Positions 1-9,490 are shown, counted from the stretch's first letter. The stretch is DNA of 64,000 nt from Pseudovibrio sp. M1P-2-3 (GCF_031501865.1 NZ_JARRCW010000001.1:629001-693000); one strand, 5' to 3'. Numbers and translations: made by a program. Notes: generated from the letters alone by a model not told the origin.

Positions 1-2
1 TT

Positions 3-353
3 TCTCAGGAAACCTATGAGGAATCTGAGGTACGTCCTCTCACGAAAAATGAGCAGGTGTTTGCAAGTGCAGCAGGTTTTGAAGATGTGATGAACATTGT
101 TCCTGGTCGTTGCTCCATGTGCCACGCCCGTGAGCCCTTTTATGAGGGCATTCACTGGGCCCCAAAGGGCATCTTTCTTGAAACAGAAGCAGATGTGGCG
201 CGCGCTGCAAACCAGATCTTTCTGCAAGCTGGCGTGACAACGGCAATGCCTCCGGCAAATGTCTCTTACATGGAAGACAGTGAAAGAGCGGCTATTGCAA
301 AATGGTATCGCAATGCGAAAGAGCAAATGCCATTCTCTCTCGCAGCTAAATAA
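3..353 (+). CDS. puuD: Urate hydroxylase PuuD, C-terminal cytochrome c domain (5' end outside window)
   Basis: The reading frame is open from the window edge and ends with TAA at 351-353, so only the last 116 codons are present. They contain a c-type haem motif CSMCH (Cys codons at 111 and 120, His at 123), the family-typical stretch APKGIFLETEADVARAA, and an AMPP segment near 241-252 that would carry the distal Met ligand. This matches the C-terminal cytochrome c domain of membrane-bound PuuD enzymes, which oxidise urate to 5-hydroxyisourate and pass electrons to the respiratory chain. The N-terminal membrane part would lie upstream. Placement next to xanthine dehydrogenase genes, which make urate, supports the call. 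Confidence 0.85.
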   Translation, partial: SQETYEESEVRPLTKNEQVFASAAGFEDVMNIVPGRCSMCHAREPFYEGIHWAPKGIFLETEADVARAANQIFLQAGVTTAMPPANVSYMEDSERAAIAKWYRNAKEQMPFSLAAK

Positions 354-356
354 ATA

Positions 357-399
357 GCGCACTTTCCAATATGCAGGCCGCACTATTGGGAGGATGCGC
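357..399 (+). terminator. Probable hairpin terminator after puuD
   Basis: An imperfect hairpin follows the puuD stop codon by 3 bases. The left arm begins GCGCA and ends CCAATA; the right arm begins TATTGG and ends TGCGC. There is no clear T-run, so it may be a Rho-assisted or processing structure rather than a classical terminator. Confidence 0.4.
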
Positions 400-459
400 T
401 GTGATCCCTTGCCTGTTATCTCATGATGGGAGGTGAGGGCTCATTAACGTTGGTGGGTT

Positions 460-1365
460 TTAGTCGAAGTCGGTCAAATCTGCATTCTCGACGACAAAGT
501 CCACAAAACGCCGGATTTTAGGGTCCTGAAGCCGCCGGTGCGGGTAGAGGCACCCGAATATGGTCGGCTCAGGACGCGCATTGGGCAGAACTTCCACTAA
601 TCTTCCATCCCGCAAATACTCCGCCACCTCAAATCTAGGTCGGTTAACAATCCCATGCCCGGCTACAGCCCATTCGGTTAATACGCCGCTGTCATCTGCA
701 TCGTACTTGCCTGAAACATGTAGCTTTTGTAGTCCCTGAACCGTTTGTAATGCCCAAAAGTACTCTGGAGAGTGAGGAAAGCGAAGCAGAAGACAATTGT
801 GATTTTCGCCTATAAGGTCATTAGTGTTTTCAGGTACTCCGTATCTGTCAAGATAATCAGGCGAAGCACAAAGTACACGGTCGCAATCGCTTATTTTACG
901 TAGCTTTAGGTTGGAATCTGAAGGACTACCAATAAAGAAAGAGAGGTCTAGCCCATCAGCCAGAACGTCGATTTTTCTGTCGGTCAAACGCATGCGCACT
1001 TCAATCGCAGGGTTTTCTTCTACAAATAGAGGAATTAGGGGAGAAATGACGCGCCGTCCCACTCCAAGAGGAGCTGCAACGCGCAAGACCCCTCTGGGAG
1101 AGCCTGAGAAAAGAGCGACAGCTGCCTCCGCATCATCAACTGAGGTGATGGTCTTAACGGCGTATTCATAGAATACTTTTCCCACCTCCGTTGGCTGTAA
1201 AGAGCGGGTTGTCCGGTTAAAAAGCCTCACCCCAAGGTGCTTTTCCAGCTCCTTAATGCGCTTGCTGGCCACTGCGGGAGTTAGACGAAGGTCGCGTCCT
1301 CCTGCCGTAATACTTCCCAGTTCTACAATGCGTGCGAATACGCGAAGGCTTTCTAGATAGGACAT
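460..1365 (-). CDS. LysR-family transcriptional regulator, probable regulator of the xdh genes
   Basis: The 301-residue product has the standard LysR length. Its N-terminal winged helix-turn-helix (about residues 1-60) contains the family signature ELGSITAGGRDLRLTPAVASK, followed by the co-inducer-binding half. The subfamily with FNRTTRSLQPTEVG after the HTH is common in alphaproteobacteria. The gene is divergent from xdhA, with about 200 bases between the start codons, the usual position for a LysR protein that controls its neighbour. The shared gap holds a strong inverted repeat (1458-1480). Inducer identity (urate, xanthine or another purine) is not shown by the sequence. Confidence 0.85.
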   Translation of the reverse strand: MSYLESLRVFARIVELGSITAGGRDLRLTPAVASKRIKELEKHLGVRLFNRTTRSLQPTEVGKVFYEYAVKTITSVDDAEAAVALFSGSPRGVLRVAAPLGVGRRVISPLIPLFVEENPAIEVRMRLTDRKIDVLADGLDLSFFIGSPSDSNLKLRKISDCDRVLCASPDYLDRYGVPENTNDLIGENHNCLLLRFPHSPEYFWALQTVQGLQKLHVSGKYDADDSGVLTEWAVAGHGIVNRPRFEVAEYLRDGRLVEVLPNARPEPTIFGCLYPHRRLQDPKIRRFVDFVVENADLTDFD

Positions 1366-1457
1366 TTCATAGCACTTACGGTGTTTCTACGTTGTTTTAT
1401 ATAGTATTTTCATTTCTGAGATATTGAGTATCATAAACCAAAGCAAATCGGCATGCT

Positions 1458-1480
1458 ATTTTCAACGTTTCGTTGAAAAT
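1458..1480. promoter_or_regulatory. Candidate operator: 10-bp perfect inverted repeat in the lysR/xdhA gap
   Basis: ATTTTCAACG (1458-1467) is followed by TTT and then its exact reverse complement CGTTGAAAAT (1471-1480). It lies 85 bases before the chosen xdhA start and 93 bases before the divergent lysR start. A dyad of this kind in a divergent LysR promoter region is a natural binding site for the regulator, although another purine-responsive repressor could also use it. Confidence 0.55.
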
Positions 1481-1564
1481 GTTTCGGATTTTACCGCCTT
1501 TTTCCTGCCTGCGACAAAATGTACCCTACGGAAAATTATTATGAGCGTTTTCTTGAGGGAGAAA

Positions 1565-3028
1565 ATGGGCGAACGTAGCGAAATCCGGTTCGTATTAAAC
1601 GGAACCGATGTAGTAATCCAGGATGTGGCTGCGAGCCAGACATTGCTGGACTATTTGCGATTAGAACGTCGCCTGACCGGTAGTAAAGAAGGGTGCGCCG
1701 AGGGAGATTGCGGCGCATGTACTGTTCTTGTTGGCCGTCTCCATAATGGCTTACTTAAGTACGAATCCGTGAATGCTTGCATCCGCTTTATGGCGTCATT
1801 GGATGCGTGTCATGTGGTTACGATTGAACACCTTCGTGGTCAGGATGGCGGGTTGCACCCTATCCAGCAGGCAATGGTTGACTATCATGGAAGCCAGTGC
1901 GGGTTCTGTACGCCCGGCTTTATCATGTCGCTTTATGGGCTTTGGATGGAAAACTCAGAGCCGAGTGTAAAGCAAGTCGAGACTGCCCTTCAGGGCAATC
2001 TATGCCGGTGCACGGGCTATGAACCGATCATAAAAGCTGCAATGGCACTGGGAGCCTATGGCTCACCTGCGGCTGATTATCTGAACACCGAGCGATTGTC
2101 TATCATACAGCGCTTGCAGAACCTGAAAGACGGTCGGCGTATTGTAACTGGTCCCGAAGATAATCTAGCGATTATTCCGGCAAATACAGATGATCTTGCG
2201 GAAGTTTTGATCTCTTGGCCAAAAGCCACGATTGTTGCTGGATCTACAGATGTAGGCCTATGGGTTACCAAGTTCCTGCGTAATATCGGACCAGCTGTCT
2301 TTATTGGTCATCTTGACGAGTTGAAGTCGATCAAGCTGACGAAAGATGCGTTGGAAATCGGTGCTGGTGTCACCTACACAGAGAGCCTTTCTGCAATTGA
2401 AAAGGCTTTCCCGCACCTTGCTCCTTACTGGGATCGTATTGCTGGGCAACAGGTCCGCAATATGGGAACCATTGGTGGAAACATTGCTAATGGCTCGCCC
2501 ATTGGTGATACACCACCTGTTCTCATTGCTCTTGATGCTAGTGTAACGCTGCGCAAAGGCGGTGAACGCCGCACAATGCCGTTGCAGGACTTCTTCATCG
2601 ACTATGGAAAACAGGACCGCGCTCCTGAAGAATTTGTTGAAACGATCAGCATTCCTCTTCCTGCTGAGGGTCAAATGGATGCGGCCTACAAAATTTCCAA
2701 GCGCCGCGATGAGGATATCTCATCGGTTGCAGCTGGCATCAGTGTAACTGTCGAAAACGGAACCATTGTCGATTGTCGCATGGCATTCGGCGGTATGGCG
2801 GCAACACCTAAGCGGGCATCGAGTGCAGAAGCTGCGCTAAAAGGTAAGCGTTGGGAACTTGCTTCTTTTGAAGCTGCTGCAAATGTTCTGTCTGATGACT
2901 TCACTCCACTTTCTGACTGGCGTGCATCTGCGGAATACCGCATGATCTCCGCCCGCAATCTCTTGACCAGGTTCTTCCTGAGCTTTGACGAGACCACAGT
3001 GGAACCAGTTGAGCTGGCGAGTGCCTGA
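1565..3028 (+). CDS. xdhA: Xanthine dehydrogenase small subunit (Fe-S and FAD)
   Basis: This subunit carries electrons from the molybdenum site through two [2Fe-2S] clusters to FAD and NAD+. With the chosen start the product has 487 residues. The plant-ferredoxin-type cluster uses Cys44, Cys49 and Cys52 (CAEGDCGAC). The second cluster uses Cys112, Cys115, Cys147 and Cys149 (CGFC and CRC). The FAD-binding and CO-dehydrogenase flavoprotein C-terminal domains fill residues from about 200 (QQVRNMGTIGGNIANGSPIGD is the FAD loop). I chose ATG 1565 because GAGGGAG lies just before it and family members start near this point. ATG 1541 is an alternative. A longer TTG-started frame from 1424 would run through the operator-like dyad and is unlikely. 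Confidence 0.93.
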   Translation: MGERSEIRFVLNGTDVVIQDVAASQTLLDYLRLERRLTGSKEGCAEGDCGACTVLVGRLHNGLLKYESVNACIRFMASLDACHVVTIEHLRGQDGGLHPIQQAMVDYHGSQCGFCTPGFIMSLYGLWMENSEPSVKQVETALQGNLCRCTGYEPIIKAAMALGAYGSPAADYLNTERLSIIQRLQNLKDGRRIVTGPEDNLAIIPANTDDLAEVLISWPKATIVAGSTDVGLWVTKFLRNIGPAVFIGHLDELKSIKLTKDALEIGAGVTYTESLSAIEKAFPHLAPYWDRIAGQQVRNMGTIGGNIANGSPIGDTPPVLIALDASVTLRKGGERRTMPLQDFFIDYGKQDRAPEEFVETISIPLPAEGQMDAAYKISKRRDEDISSVAAGISVTVENGTIVDCRMAFGGMAATPKRASSAEAALKGKRWELASFEAAANVLSDDFTPLSDWRASAEYRMISARNLLTRFFLSFDETTVEPVELASA

Positions 3029-3042
3029 CAGGAAACTGATAA

Positions 3043-5388
3043 ATGAGACACGAAGTTACATTTGATAGTAGTTTGAGTATTCGCGGCGGTGTTCACACAA
3101 ATCGTCGTCACGACAGTGCAGAAAAGCACGTCACAGGCCGCGCCGAATACTGCGATGATATTGCCGAGCCGCAAGGCACGCTCCATGCTTACCTTGGTGT
3201 GTCCAACGTGACGCACGCAAACATCAAGAGCATGGACCTGTCCGCCGTTCTCGCTGCGCCGGGCGTTGTTGGGATCTTGGGTGCCGATGATATTCCTGGT
3301 GTTAACGACATCAGCCCGACCGGCACAAAAGACGAGCCAATCTTTCCGACCGACAAAGTCCAGTTCCATGGTCAGCCTCTGTTTGCGGTGATTGCGGAAA
3401 CTCGCGAAGCTGCGCGAAAAGCTGCTGAACTGGCGAAGGTTGAGTACGATGTTCTGCCTCACGCATTGGATCCGGTCAGCGCGCAAGATGCAGGGTACCC
3501 GCATGTTGCAGCTCCTTTGAAGCTGGAGCGTGGTGACATTGCACAAGGTTTTGAAGATGCTGAGCATCGCTTGAGCGGGCGTATGGCCATTGGCGGTCAG
3601 GACCATATGTATCTGGAAGGGCAAATTGCTTTTGCAGTGCCGGGTGAAGACGAAGATGTGAACATTACCTGCTCCACACAGCACCCGAGTGAAGCACAGC
3701 ATATGGTTGCCCATGCTCTTGGAGTTGCCTCCAACGCGGTTAACGTGAGTGTACGCCGTATGGGTGGTGGTTTTGGCGGTAAAGAAAGCCAGATGAACCT
3801 CTTCTGTGTAGTGGCTGCAATAGCTGCGAAGAAGTGGAATCGTCCGGTGAAAATCCGCCCTGATCGCGATCAGGATATGACGGCTACAGGTAAACGTCAC
3901 GATTTCGTGGTGGATTATGATTTGGCATTTGATGCGGAAGGCCGCATTCAAGCAGTAGACAGCACGTTTGCAGCGCGCTGCGGTTATGCCGCTGACCTGT
4001 CTGGTCCTGTGACCGACCGAGCACTCTTCCATGCGGATAACGCCTACTACTACCCGCATGTGCGTCTTGCCAGCCGTCCAATGAAAACCAATACTGTGTC
4101 AAACACAGCATTTCGCGGTTTCGGTGGCCCGCAAGGGGTTGTTGCAGCCGAGCGCATGATTGAAGAAATTGCATATGCGCTGGGCAAAGACACTCTTGAG
4201 GTGCGCAAGGCCAACTTCTATGGCGGTCGGGAGGATGGACGCAATCTGACGCCTTACCATCAGGAAGTTGAAGACAACGTCATGCCGCGCCTGATTGAAG
4301 AGATTGAGGCGTCCTGCGACTATCAAAAGCGTCGTCAGGAGATTTTGGAGTTCAACAAAACCTCCAAAATTCTCCGCAAGGGCATTGCAATCACTCCAGT
4401 GAAGTTCGGTATTTCCTTCACCGCGACTTGGTACAATCAGGCGGGTGCCTTGATCCATATCTACAATGATGGATCCATCCAATTGAACCATGGCGGCATT
4501 GAGATGGGGCAGGGGCTCAACACCAAAATTGCCCAAATCGTTGCCGACACTTTCCAAGTTGATTTTGAGCAAATCAAAATCACCAAGGCCACAACCGATA
4601 AGGTTCCAAATACCTCTGCAACTGCAGCCTCTTCTGGAACTGATCTGAATGGTATGGCGGCTCTGGATGCGGCAAGGCAGATCAAGAACCGGTTGATTGA
4701 ATTTGCGGCTGAGCATTGGAATGTTGAAGCGGATGAAATTATTTTCTACGCTAACTCTGTGCAAATTGGCAAAGAGCGCATTCCGTTTAAGGAGCTGGTT
4801 CGCAAGGCTTATTTTGCACGTGTGCACTTGTCCGCTGCCGGTTTTTATAAAACGCCGAAGATCCACTGGGATCGTGATGCGGGTAAGGGACGGCCATTCT
4901 ACTACTATGCCTATGGGGCCTCTTGCTCTGAGGTAACAGTGGATACGCTTACCGGTGAGTACACCGTGGACCGTACCGATATTCTGCATGATGTTGGCAA
5001 GTCCTTGAACCCGATTTTGGATAAGGGTCAGGTGGAAGGCGCCTTTATTCAAGGTATGGGCTGGCTCACAACAGAGGAACTGTGGTGGGATGATGCGGGG
5101 CGGCTACGTACGCACGCGCCATCAACCTATAAAATTCCGCTGGCCTCTGACCGTCCTGCTACATTCAATGTGAACCTTGCTGATTGGTCGTCAAATAAGG
5201 AACTTACCATTAAGCGTTCCAAGGCTGTTGGTGAGCCTCCATTCATGCTTGGTATTTCGGTGTTTGAGGCGCTGTCCATGGCTGTTGCCAGTGTTGCGGA
5301 CTACCGTGAATGCCCACGGCTCGACGCACCTGCCACGCCTGAGCGTGTTTTGATGGCCGTTGAACGCTTGAAGCGTAAGGCGGCGTAA
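3043..5388 (+). CDS. xdhB: Xanthine dehydrogenase molybdopterin-binding subunit
   Basis: The 781-residue protein is the catalytic subunit that hydroxylates hypoxanthine and xanthine to urate at the molybdenum centre. It shows the typical order: an aldehyde oxidase/xanthine dehydrogenase a/b hammerhead domain (first 150 residues), then the molybdopterin-binding region with GGGFGGKES, FRGFGGPQG and GGIEMGQGLNTK. The catalytic Glu is Glu731 in GEPPF near the C-terminus. It follows xdhA by 14 bases and overlaps xdhC by one base (TAATG), so the three genes are translationally linked. Confidence 0.95.
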   Translation: MRHEVTFDSSLSIRGGVHTNRRHDSAEKHVTGRAEYCDDIAEPQGTLHAYLGVSNVTHANIKSMDLSAVLAAPGVVGILGADDIPGVNDISPTGTKDEPIFPTDKVQFHGQPLFAVIAETREAARKAAELAKVEYDVLPHALDPVSAQDAGYPHVAAPLKLERGDIAQGFEDAEHRLSGRMAIGGQDHMYLEGQIAFAVPGEDEDVNITCSTQHPSEAQHMVAHALGVASNAVNVSVRRMGGGFGGKESQMNLFCVVAAIAAKKWNRPVKIRPDRDQDMTATGKRHDFVVDYDLAFDAEGRIQAVDSTFAARCGYAADLSGPVTDRALFHADNAYYYPHVRLASRPMKTNTVSNTAFRGFGGPQGVVAAERMIEEIAYALGKDTLEVRKANFYGGREDGRNLTPYHQEVEDNVMPRLIEEIEASCDYQKRRQEILEFNKTSKILRKGIAITPVKFGISFTATWYNQAGALIHIYNDGSIQLNHGGIEMGQGLNTKIAQIVADTFQVDFEQIKITKATTDKVPNTSATAASSGTDLNGMAALDAARQIKNRLIEFAAEHWNVEADEIIFYANSVQIGKERIPFKELVRKAYFARVHLSAAGFYKTPKIHWDRDAGKGRPFYYYAYGASCSEVTVDTLTGEYTVDRTDILHDVGKSLNPILDKGQVEGAFIQGMGWLTTEELWWDDAGRLRTHAPSTYKIPLASDRPATFNVNLADWSSNKELTIKRSKAVGEPPFMLGISVFEALSMAVASVADYRECPRLDAPATPERVLMAVERLKRKAA

Positions 5389-6194
5389 TGGTCTCAGGCC
5401 TCCTGAGTATCAAGGAGTTTTTCCAGTATAACGCGTCAGTAGTCCATGTATCGTTGACGCGCGTACGCGGATCTGCTCCCCGAGATACGGGAACGCAAAT
5501 GTTTGTCACCGCCAATGGTTTGTGGGGAACCGTTGGCGGAGGGCAGCTGGAGCATATCATTATCTCAAAAGCCCGCAGGATGCTTGAGGGAAATGTGCTC
5601 AATGACACGCTGGATGTGCCCTTGGGGCCGGAAATTGGTCAATGTTGCGGTGGTCGCGTGGAAGTCTCTCTAAGTCAGATGTCCGGGCGGGATAAAGATA
5701 GCATCCTTATGGGGATGCAAAAGGAAGATGATGCGCTGCCTTGGGTCTACATCATGGGCGCTGGTCATGTGGGGCGGGCAATTGCCAACTTGATGCAACA
5801 TATGCCTGTTCACTGTGTCATCATAGATACACGTGAGGAGGAGCTGGCGCTATGTTCAGCAGACGTAGAAAAGCGCCTTAGCGCAATCCCGGAGAGTGAT
5901 ATTAAGAGCGCGCCAGCTGGCAGCGCCTTTGTTGTTCTTACTCATGACCACGCACTGGATTTCCTTTTAAGCGCAGCGGCCTTGGAAACAGGAACAGCTT
6001 CCTATGTTGGGCTGATTGGTTCAGCGACAAAACGGGCAAAATTTCATCAATATAGCAAGTCCAACTGTGATGATCTGCCAGTTGACCAACTGGTGTGCCC
6101 GATTGGTTCACAAGGGAGTAAGGACAAGCGGCCAGAAGTCATAGCGGCATTTGTAGTTGCAGAAGTTATGACCAAATTGACGGTAACTACGTAG
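5388..6194 (+). CDS. xdhC: XdhC, molybdenum cofactor insertion and sulfuration chaperone
   Basis: The 268-residue protein belongs to the XdhC/CoxI family, which binds molybdenum cofactor, helps its terminal sulfuration and delivers it to XdhB. The N-terminal half has the family signature TRVRGSAPRDTGTQM and the GTVGGGQLE loop. The C-terminal half is a Rossmann-like domain starting at YIMGAGHVGRA and ending with a conserved GLIGS...KR motif. The start codon overlaps the xdhB stop (TAATG), which points to coupled translation and a cytoplasmic assembly partner of XdhAB. Confidence 0.92.
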   Translation: MVSGLLSIKEFFQYNASVVHVSLTRVRGSAPRDTGTQMFVTANGLWGTVGGGQLEHIIISKARRMLEGNVLNDTLDVPLGPEIGQCCGGRVEVSLSQMSGRDKDSILMGMQKEDDALPWVYIMGAGHVGRAIANLMQHMPVHCVIIDTREEELALCSADVEKRLSAIPESDIKSAPAGSAFVVLTHDHALDFLLSAAALETGTASYVGLIGSATKRAKFHQYSKSNCDDLPVDQLVCPIGSQGSKDKRPEVIAAFVVAEVMTKLTVTT

Positions 6195-6308
6195 CAAAAG
6201 ATTGCAAAAGAGGACCAAGTGAAGTACTGAGCACCTCGATTTAGCAAGGGGGGCGTTGCTTTCGGGAGATATGGCAACGTTAAAATACGAGTAGAAAAGG
6301 AGCCCGGC

Positions 6309-7889
6309 ATGCCTGTTGGGAGGTATAACTACAGCCTGTTTTCACGTGGTGATTTCAGTGCTTTTTGGGCGTTGTTTACAGATAACCTTGTAAACCTCAT
6401 GGTTCTGGCGGGTATCTGTCAGTTCGTATTTCAGATGCCAGCAGAAATCGTCTTTGGCCGGATTATTCCCGGAGCAGCAATTGCGATTGTGGCTGGTATC
6501 CTTGTTTACGTTTATCTGGCAAAGCGGGCAGCGCAGGCATCTGGACGGGATGTGACTGCCATACCCTATGGTATTTCGACGCCAGTAATGTTTGTCTACC
6601 TCTTTGGTGTTATCGGCCCGATCTACTGGTCCACCAATGACCCTGTTCTGGCTTGGCAGGTTGGTATTGGTGCCGGCTTTATGGGCGGTATTGTTGCCGG
6701 TCTTGGTGCCATCATTGGCCCATGGCTTAAAAAAGTGACGCCGCGCGCCGGTATGCTGGGAACCTTGTGCGGTATCGCACTGGTGTTCATCGGCTCGGTG
6801 CCTTTGGCAACAATCTTCGAAAACCCGTTCATTGGATTTGCTTCCCTCATCATCATCCTGTGGGGCTTGGTTGGTCAGTTCCGCCTGCCGTGGAATATCC
6901 CCGCAGGTTTGCTGGCTTTGATTGTGGGTACGGTTGTTGCGGTTATGACCGGGCAATCTACTGTGAGCGCAGAGGGTGTTGGCCTCAATCTACCAGTGCC
7001 TTATATCGGTGATCTGGTTGCAGGTATCGAGCACCTTTTCGCAAACCCTGAACTGTTTCTGGTTCTGATACCGGTTCAGATCTACAACTTCATCGAAACG
7101 ATGAACAACGTGGAGAGCGCTGAAGCTGCTGGCGACCATTATCCGGTTGCCACTTGTCAGATAACAGATGGTCTGGGCACCATGATCGGTGCGGTATTTG
7201 GATCTCCATTCCCGACAACCGCTTATATCGGCCACCCTGCCTATAAAGGTATGGGCGCTCACTCTGGCTATATTATCGGCGTAGGTATTGTAGTTCCACT
7301 CTCCGCATTCCTTGGACTGATTGCGTTTTTGAACAATCTGATCCCGGTCGCGGCGACAGCTCCAATCCTTGTGTTTGTCTCTGTTAGCCTCATTGCCAAT
7401 ACAGCCCATTCTGTTCGCACAGAGCACATGGCAGCTGTTGCCGTTGCGATGCTGCCGCATGTTTCCAGCTTCCTTGTAACAAAGTGGGGCTCTCTCATTG
7501 GCGCGCTGCAATCTGCAGGGGCTGAAAATATGCCAAACCTTGGCGATGCGGCGTTGACCAGCGCACTGCTGCAACAGGGCGCCCACTATCAGGGGCACCT
7601 CGCGCTTTCTCAGGGGGCGATTATCACCGGCTTGATTTGGGGCGCTATCGTCGCTTCAATTATTGACGGGCGCTTTAGGGTTGCTGCTTGGTTCACCTTA
7701 ACTGGTTTTGCGCTGGCTGCAGTGGGTATCATCCATTCACCTAGCCTTCACTGGCCTGTGTTTAGCGGCCCAAGTTTGGGTTACCTTATTTCTGCTGCTT
7801 TCCTGTTCATCTATCCAATCTTCCATAAGGAAGATGAGAGTGCGAGCAGTGCCGTCACAGCAAATAAAGCTCCGGTAGCTGCAGAGTAA
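6309..7889 (+). CDS. NCS2/AzgA-like nucleobase permease
   Basis: The 526-residue product is an integral membrane protein with about 12 or 13 hydrophobic spans. It starts NLMVLAGICQFVFQMP and has the NCS2-type substrate region PTTAYIGHPAYKGMGA and IETMNNVESAEAAG, close to the TSTVTTY/ESAAG region of AzgA-type purine permeases. It lies 114 bases downstream of xdhC in the same direction, with AAGGAG just before ATG 6309. Uptake of xanthine, hypoxanthine or urate for the catabolic genes is the likely role. The exact purine is an inference. A strong hairpin follows. Confidence 0.8.
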   Translation: MPVGRYNYSLFSRGDFSAFWALFTDNLVNLMVLAGICQFVFQMPAEIVFGRIIPGAAIAIVAGILVYVYLAKRAAQASGRDVTAIPYGISTPVMFVYLFGVIGPIYWSTNDPVLAWQVGIGAGFMGGIVAGLGAIIGPWLKKVTPRAGMLGTLCGIALVFIGSVPLATIFENPFIGFASLIIILWGLVGQFRLPWNIPAGLLALIVGTVVAVMTGQSTVSAEGVGLNLPVPYIGDLVAGIEHLFANPELFLVLIPVQIYNFIETMNNVESAEAAGDHYPVATCQITDGLGTMIGAVFGSPFPTTAYIGHPAYKGMGAHSGYIIGVGIVVPLSAFLGLIAFLNNLIPVAATAPILVFVSVSLIANTAHSVRTEHMAAVAVAMLPHVSSFLVTKWGSLIGALQSAGAENMPNLGDAALTSALLQQGAHYQGHLALSQGAIITGLIWGAIVASIIDGRFRVAAWFTLTGFALAAVGIIHSPSLHWPVFSGPSLGYLISAAFLFIYPIFHKEDESASSAVTANKAPVAAE

Positions 7890-7908
7890 TCTGCTGCTAC
7901 CTTAATGC

Positions 7909-7938
7909 CCCAGACCTCTACTCCCATTGAGGTCTGGG
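7909..7938 (+). terminator. Hairpin terminator after the permease gene
   Basis: CCCAGACCTC (7909-7918) pairs perfectly with GAGGTCTGGG (7929-7938) across a 10-base loop, starting 19 bases after the permease stop. No T-run follows, but a second hairpin comes 12 bases later. Confidence 0.6.
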
Positions 7939-7950
7939 AGCTGACTTACT

Positions 7951-7990
7951 TTAAAGCCTCTTGGTATTGGTTGATACAAAGAGGCTTTAA
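7951..7990. terminator. Bidirectional terminator between convergent permease and MFS genes
   Basis: A perfect 12-bp stem, TTAAAGCCTCTT with AAGAGGCTTTAA, encloses a 16-base loop. Its right arm overlaps the stop codon of the leftward MFS gene. The AT-rich outer ends give T-rich 3' ends on both strands, fitting use in both directions. Confidence 0.6.
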
Positions 7991-9474
7991 GCAGAACGCC
8001 TTCCCAAAACTGCAAGCTTTCCGGCAAACAGAACCGAAATAACTGCGATACCAGCCATTATTAGGAAAAGCGTTGGGCCTTGCTCAAGTGCAGCCTCTTT
8101 AGTAATCAGCTCGGAGGTCTCATTGGAGAGCATGCCTGTTGCAAGAGCGAGAAGGGAAGACAGAGCCCCGCCTATTGCAATACCCGAGGACATCATGGTC
8201 GGAATGAAGCCGGAGGCTTTATCGCGCTCTTTCTCACTGCTTGCAAACATCATTTGTTTTGACAGGAAGTGATTGCTCATTCCGTATCCCAAGCCGGAGA
8301 TAATCAGGCCTGCCGTGAGGATTGCGAGGCTGTTCATCCAAAGCGCAGCAGCTAGCATACCAATGCCCAAGGTGTTTAGAGTTTTCCCAAGGACAATCAG
8401 AGAGTACTGGTGTTTCGGGCTTTGGACCTTGGAAGTGAGCCACGCCATGAATGACCATGAGAAAGCCAATGTAGCCACAAGATAGCTGGCGCTCAGGACA
8501 TTCAGCCCCCAAGTAGACTGGATAATGGAATTGGCAAACAGAACGCGGGCGGAGCCGGAAAGGCTTGCAATAAGGATCACCCACATGGCAAGGCCCACCG
8601 GAGTGTTGAAGCTGAAAGCCTCTTTGGGAATGAAAGAATTTTCAGAGTTTCTGTCCCAAATCCGTGTAGCGGCCAGAGTAAACAATCCAAGCGCAAGCAA
8701 AATGAACCCTTGGGTCGTGCTGCGTGCCTCTCCAACGCTGGTGATCAGAAGTACGGCGAAGGCAAGCATGAAGAGGCGGGGAAGCATGATCAACCCTTTA
8801 CGCTTTCCGTTCAATTCTCCAATGACTTTGGTATTGGGCATAACAAACACCGCCATGAGCAACAGCAATCCGGTCAAGGGCAGGTTAAAGATATACGCTG
8901 CTCTCCAGCTCCAGAACTGAGTGAGCAAACCCGCACTCACGGGCGCAACGGCAGCGGCAATAGCCCAAATTCCCGCCAACAGTGCAAAGACTTTGGCGAC
9001 GAGTTCTTTAGGGAATAAATCAGGAATAACCGCGTAGCACATGGCCACGATAAAGCCTTCCCCCAGTCCTTGGAGGGTTCGACCTAGCAAAACTTGCCCC
9101 AAATTGTCAGCGGTTCCCGCGAAAATCGAGCCTAATGCAAGTAGGATTGCGCCAGCAATAAATAGATACTTTGCTCCCCAGTGAGATTTTAATATTCCAG
9201 CCGTTGTACTTGATAGAATTGAGGCGATTTGGAACAGACTGAAGACCCAGAAAGCACGTTCTTGCCCGCCTAAATCACGAATGAGGCTTGGTAAAACAGC
9301 ATTCGAAATTAGGCCGTTGACCGCATGAGACCCAACACCAAGGCTTAGAAGAAGGGTTGCAATTAATTGGGGCCCTGAAAATAAGCTGGAGTCTTGAGGA
9401 ATAACCCCTGCAGCTAAGGGAACACTTAAGGGGGAGGACGCGGTCGTAGCTCCATTGAATTTTCCGTTTTTCAT
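7987..9474 (-). CDS. MFS transporter, probably DHA2-type drug efflux
   Basis: The 495-residue protein has about 14 hydrophobic spans, the length and topology of the DHA2 (EmrB-like, 14-TMS) drug:H+ antiporters. LLGRTLQGLGEGFIVAMCY corresponds to the LGRxxQGxGgg motif after TMS 4, and a conserved VAPVSAGLL segment follows in TMS 5. The N-terminal 20 residues are a polar cytoplasmic tail. It stands alone, and two AT-rich dyads lie directly upstream of the start (9491-9543). The substrate cannot be told from sequence; toxic-compound export is the family's usual role. Confidence 0.8.
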   Translation of the reverse strand: MKNGKFNGATTASSPLSVPLAAGVIPQDSSLFSGPQLIATLLLSLGVGSHAVNGLISNAVLPSLIRDLGGQERAFWVFSLFQIASILSSTTAGILKSHWGAKYLFIAGAILLALGSIFAGTADNLGQVLLGRTLQGLGEGFIVAMCYAVIPDLFPKELVAKVFALLAGIWAIAAAVAPVSAGLLTQFWSWRAAYIFNLPLTGLLLLMAVFVMPNTKVIGELNGKRKGLIMLPRLFMLAFAVLLITSVGEARSTTQGFILLALGLFTLAATRIWDRNSENSFIPKEAFSFNTPVGLAMWVILIASLSGSARVLFANSIIQSTWGLNVLSASYLVATLAFSWSFMAWLTSKVQSPKHQYSLIVLGKTLNTLGIGMLAAALWMNSLAILTAGLIISGLGYGMSNHFLSKQMMFASSEKERDKASGFIPTMMSSGIAIGGALSSLLALATGMLSNETSELITKEAALEQGPTLFLIMAGIAVISVLFAGKLAVLGRRSA

Positions 9475-9490
9475 TGAAATACCCTTTAAG

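Noticed and set aside
1424-1564. N-terminal extension of xdhA from a TTG
   Set aside because: The extension is unlike the family and spans the promoter dyad; ATG 1565 has a better ribosome-binding site.
2686-4059. Long leftward open frame opposite xdhA/xdhB
   Set aside because: It is antisense to two clear genes, rich in Cys, Arg and His in the manner of reverse-strand frames, and has no recognisable domain.
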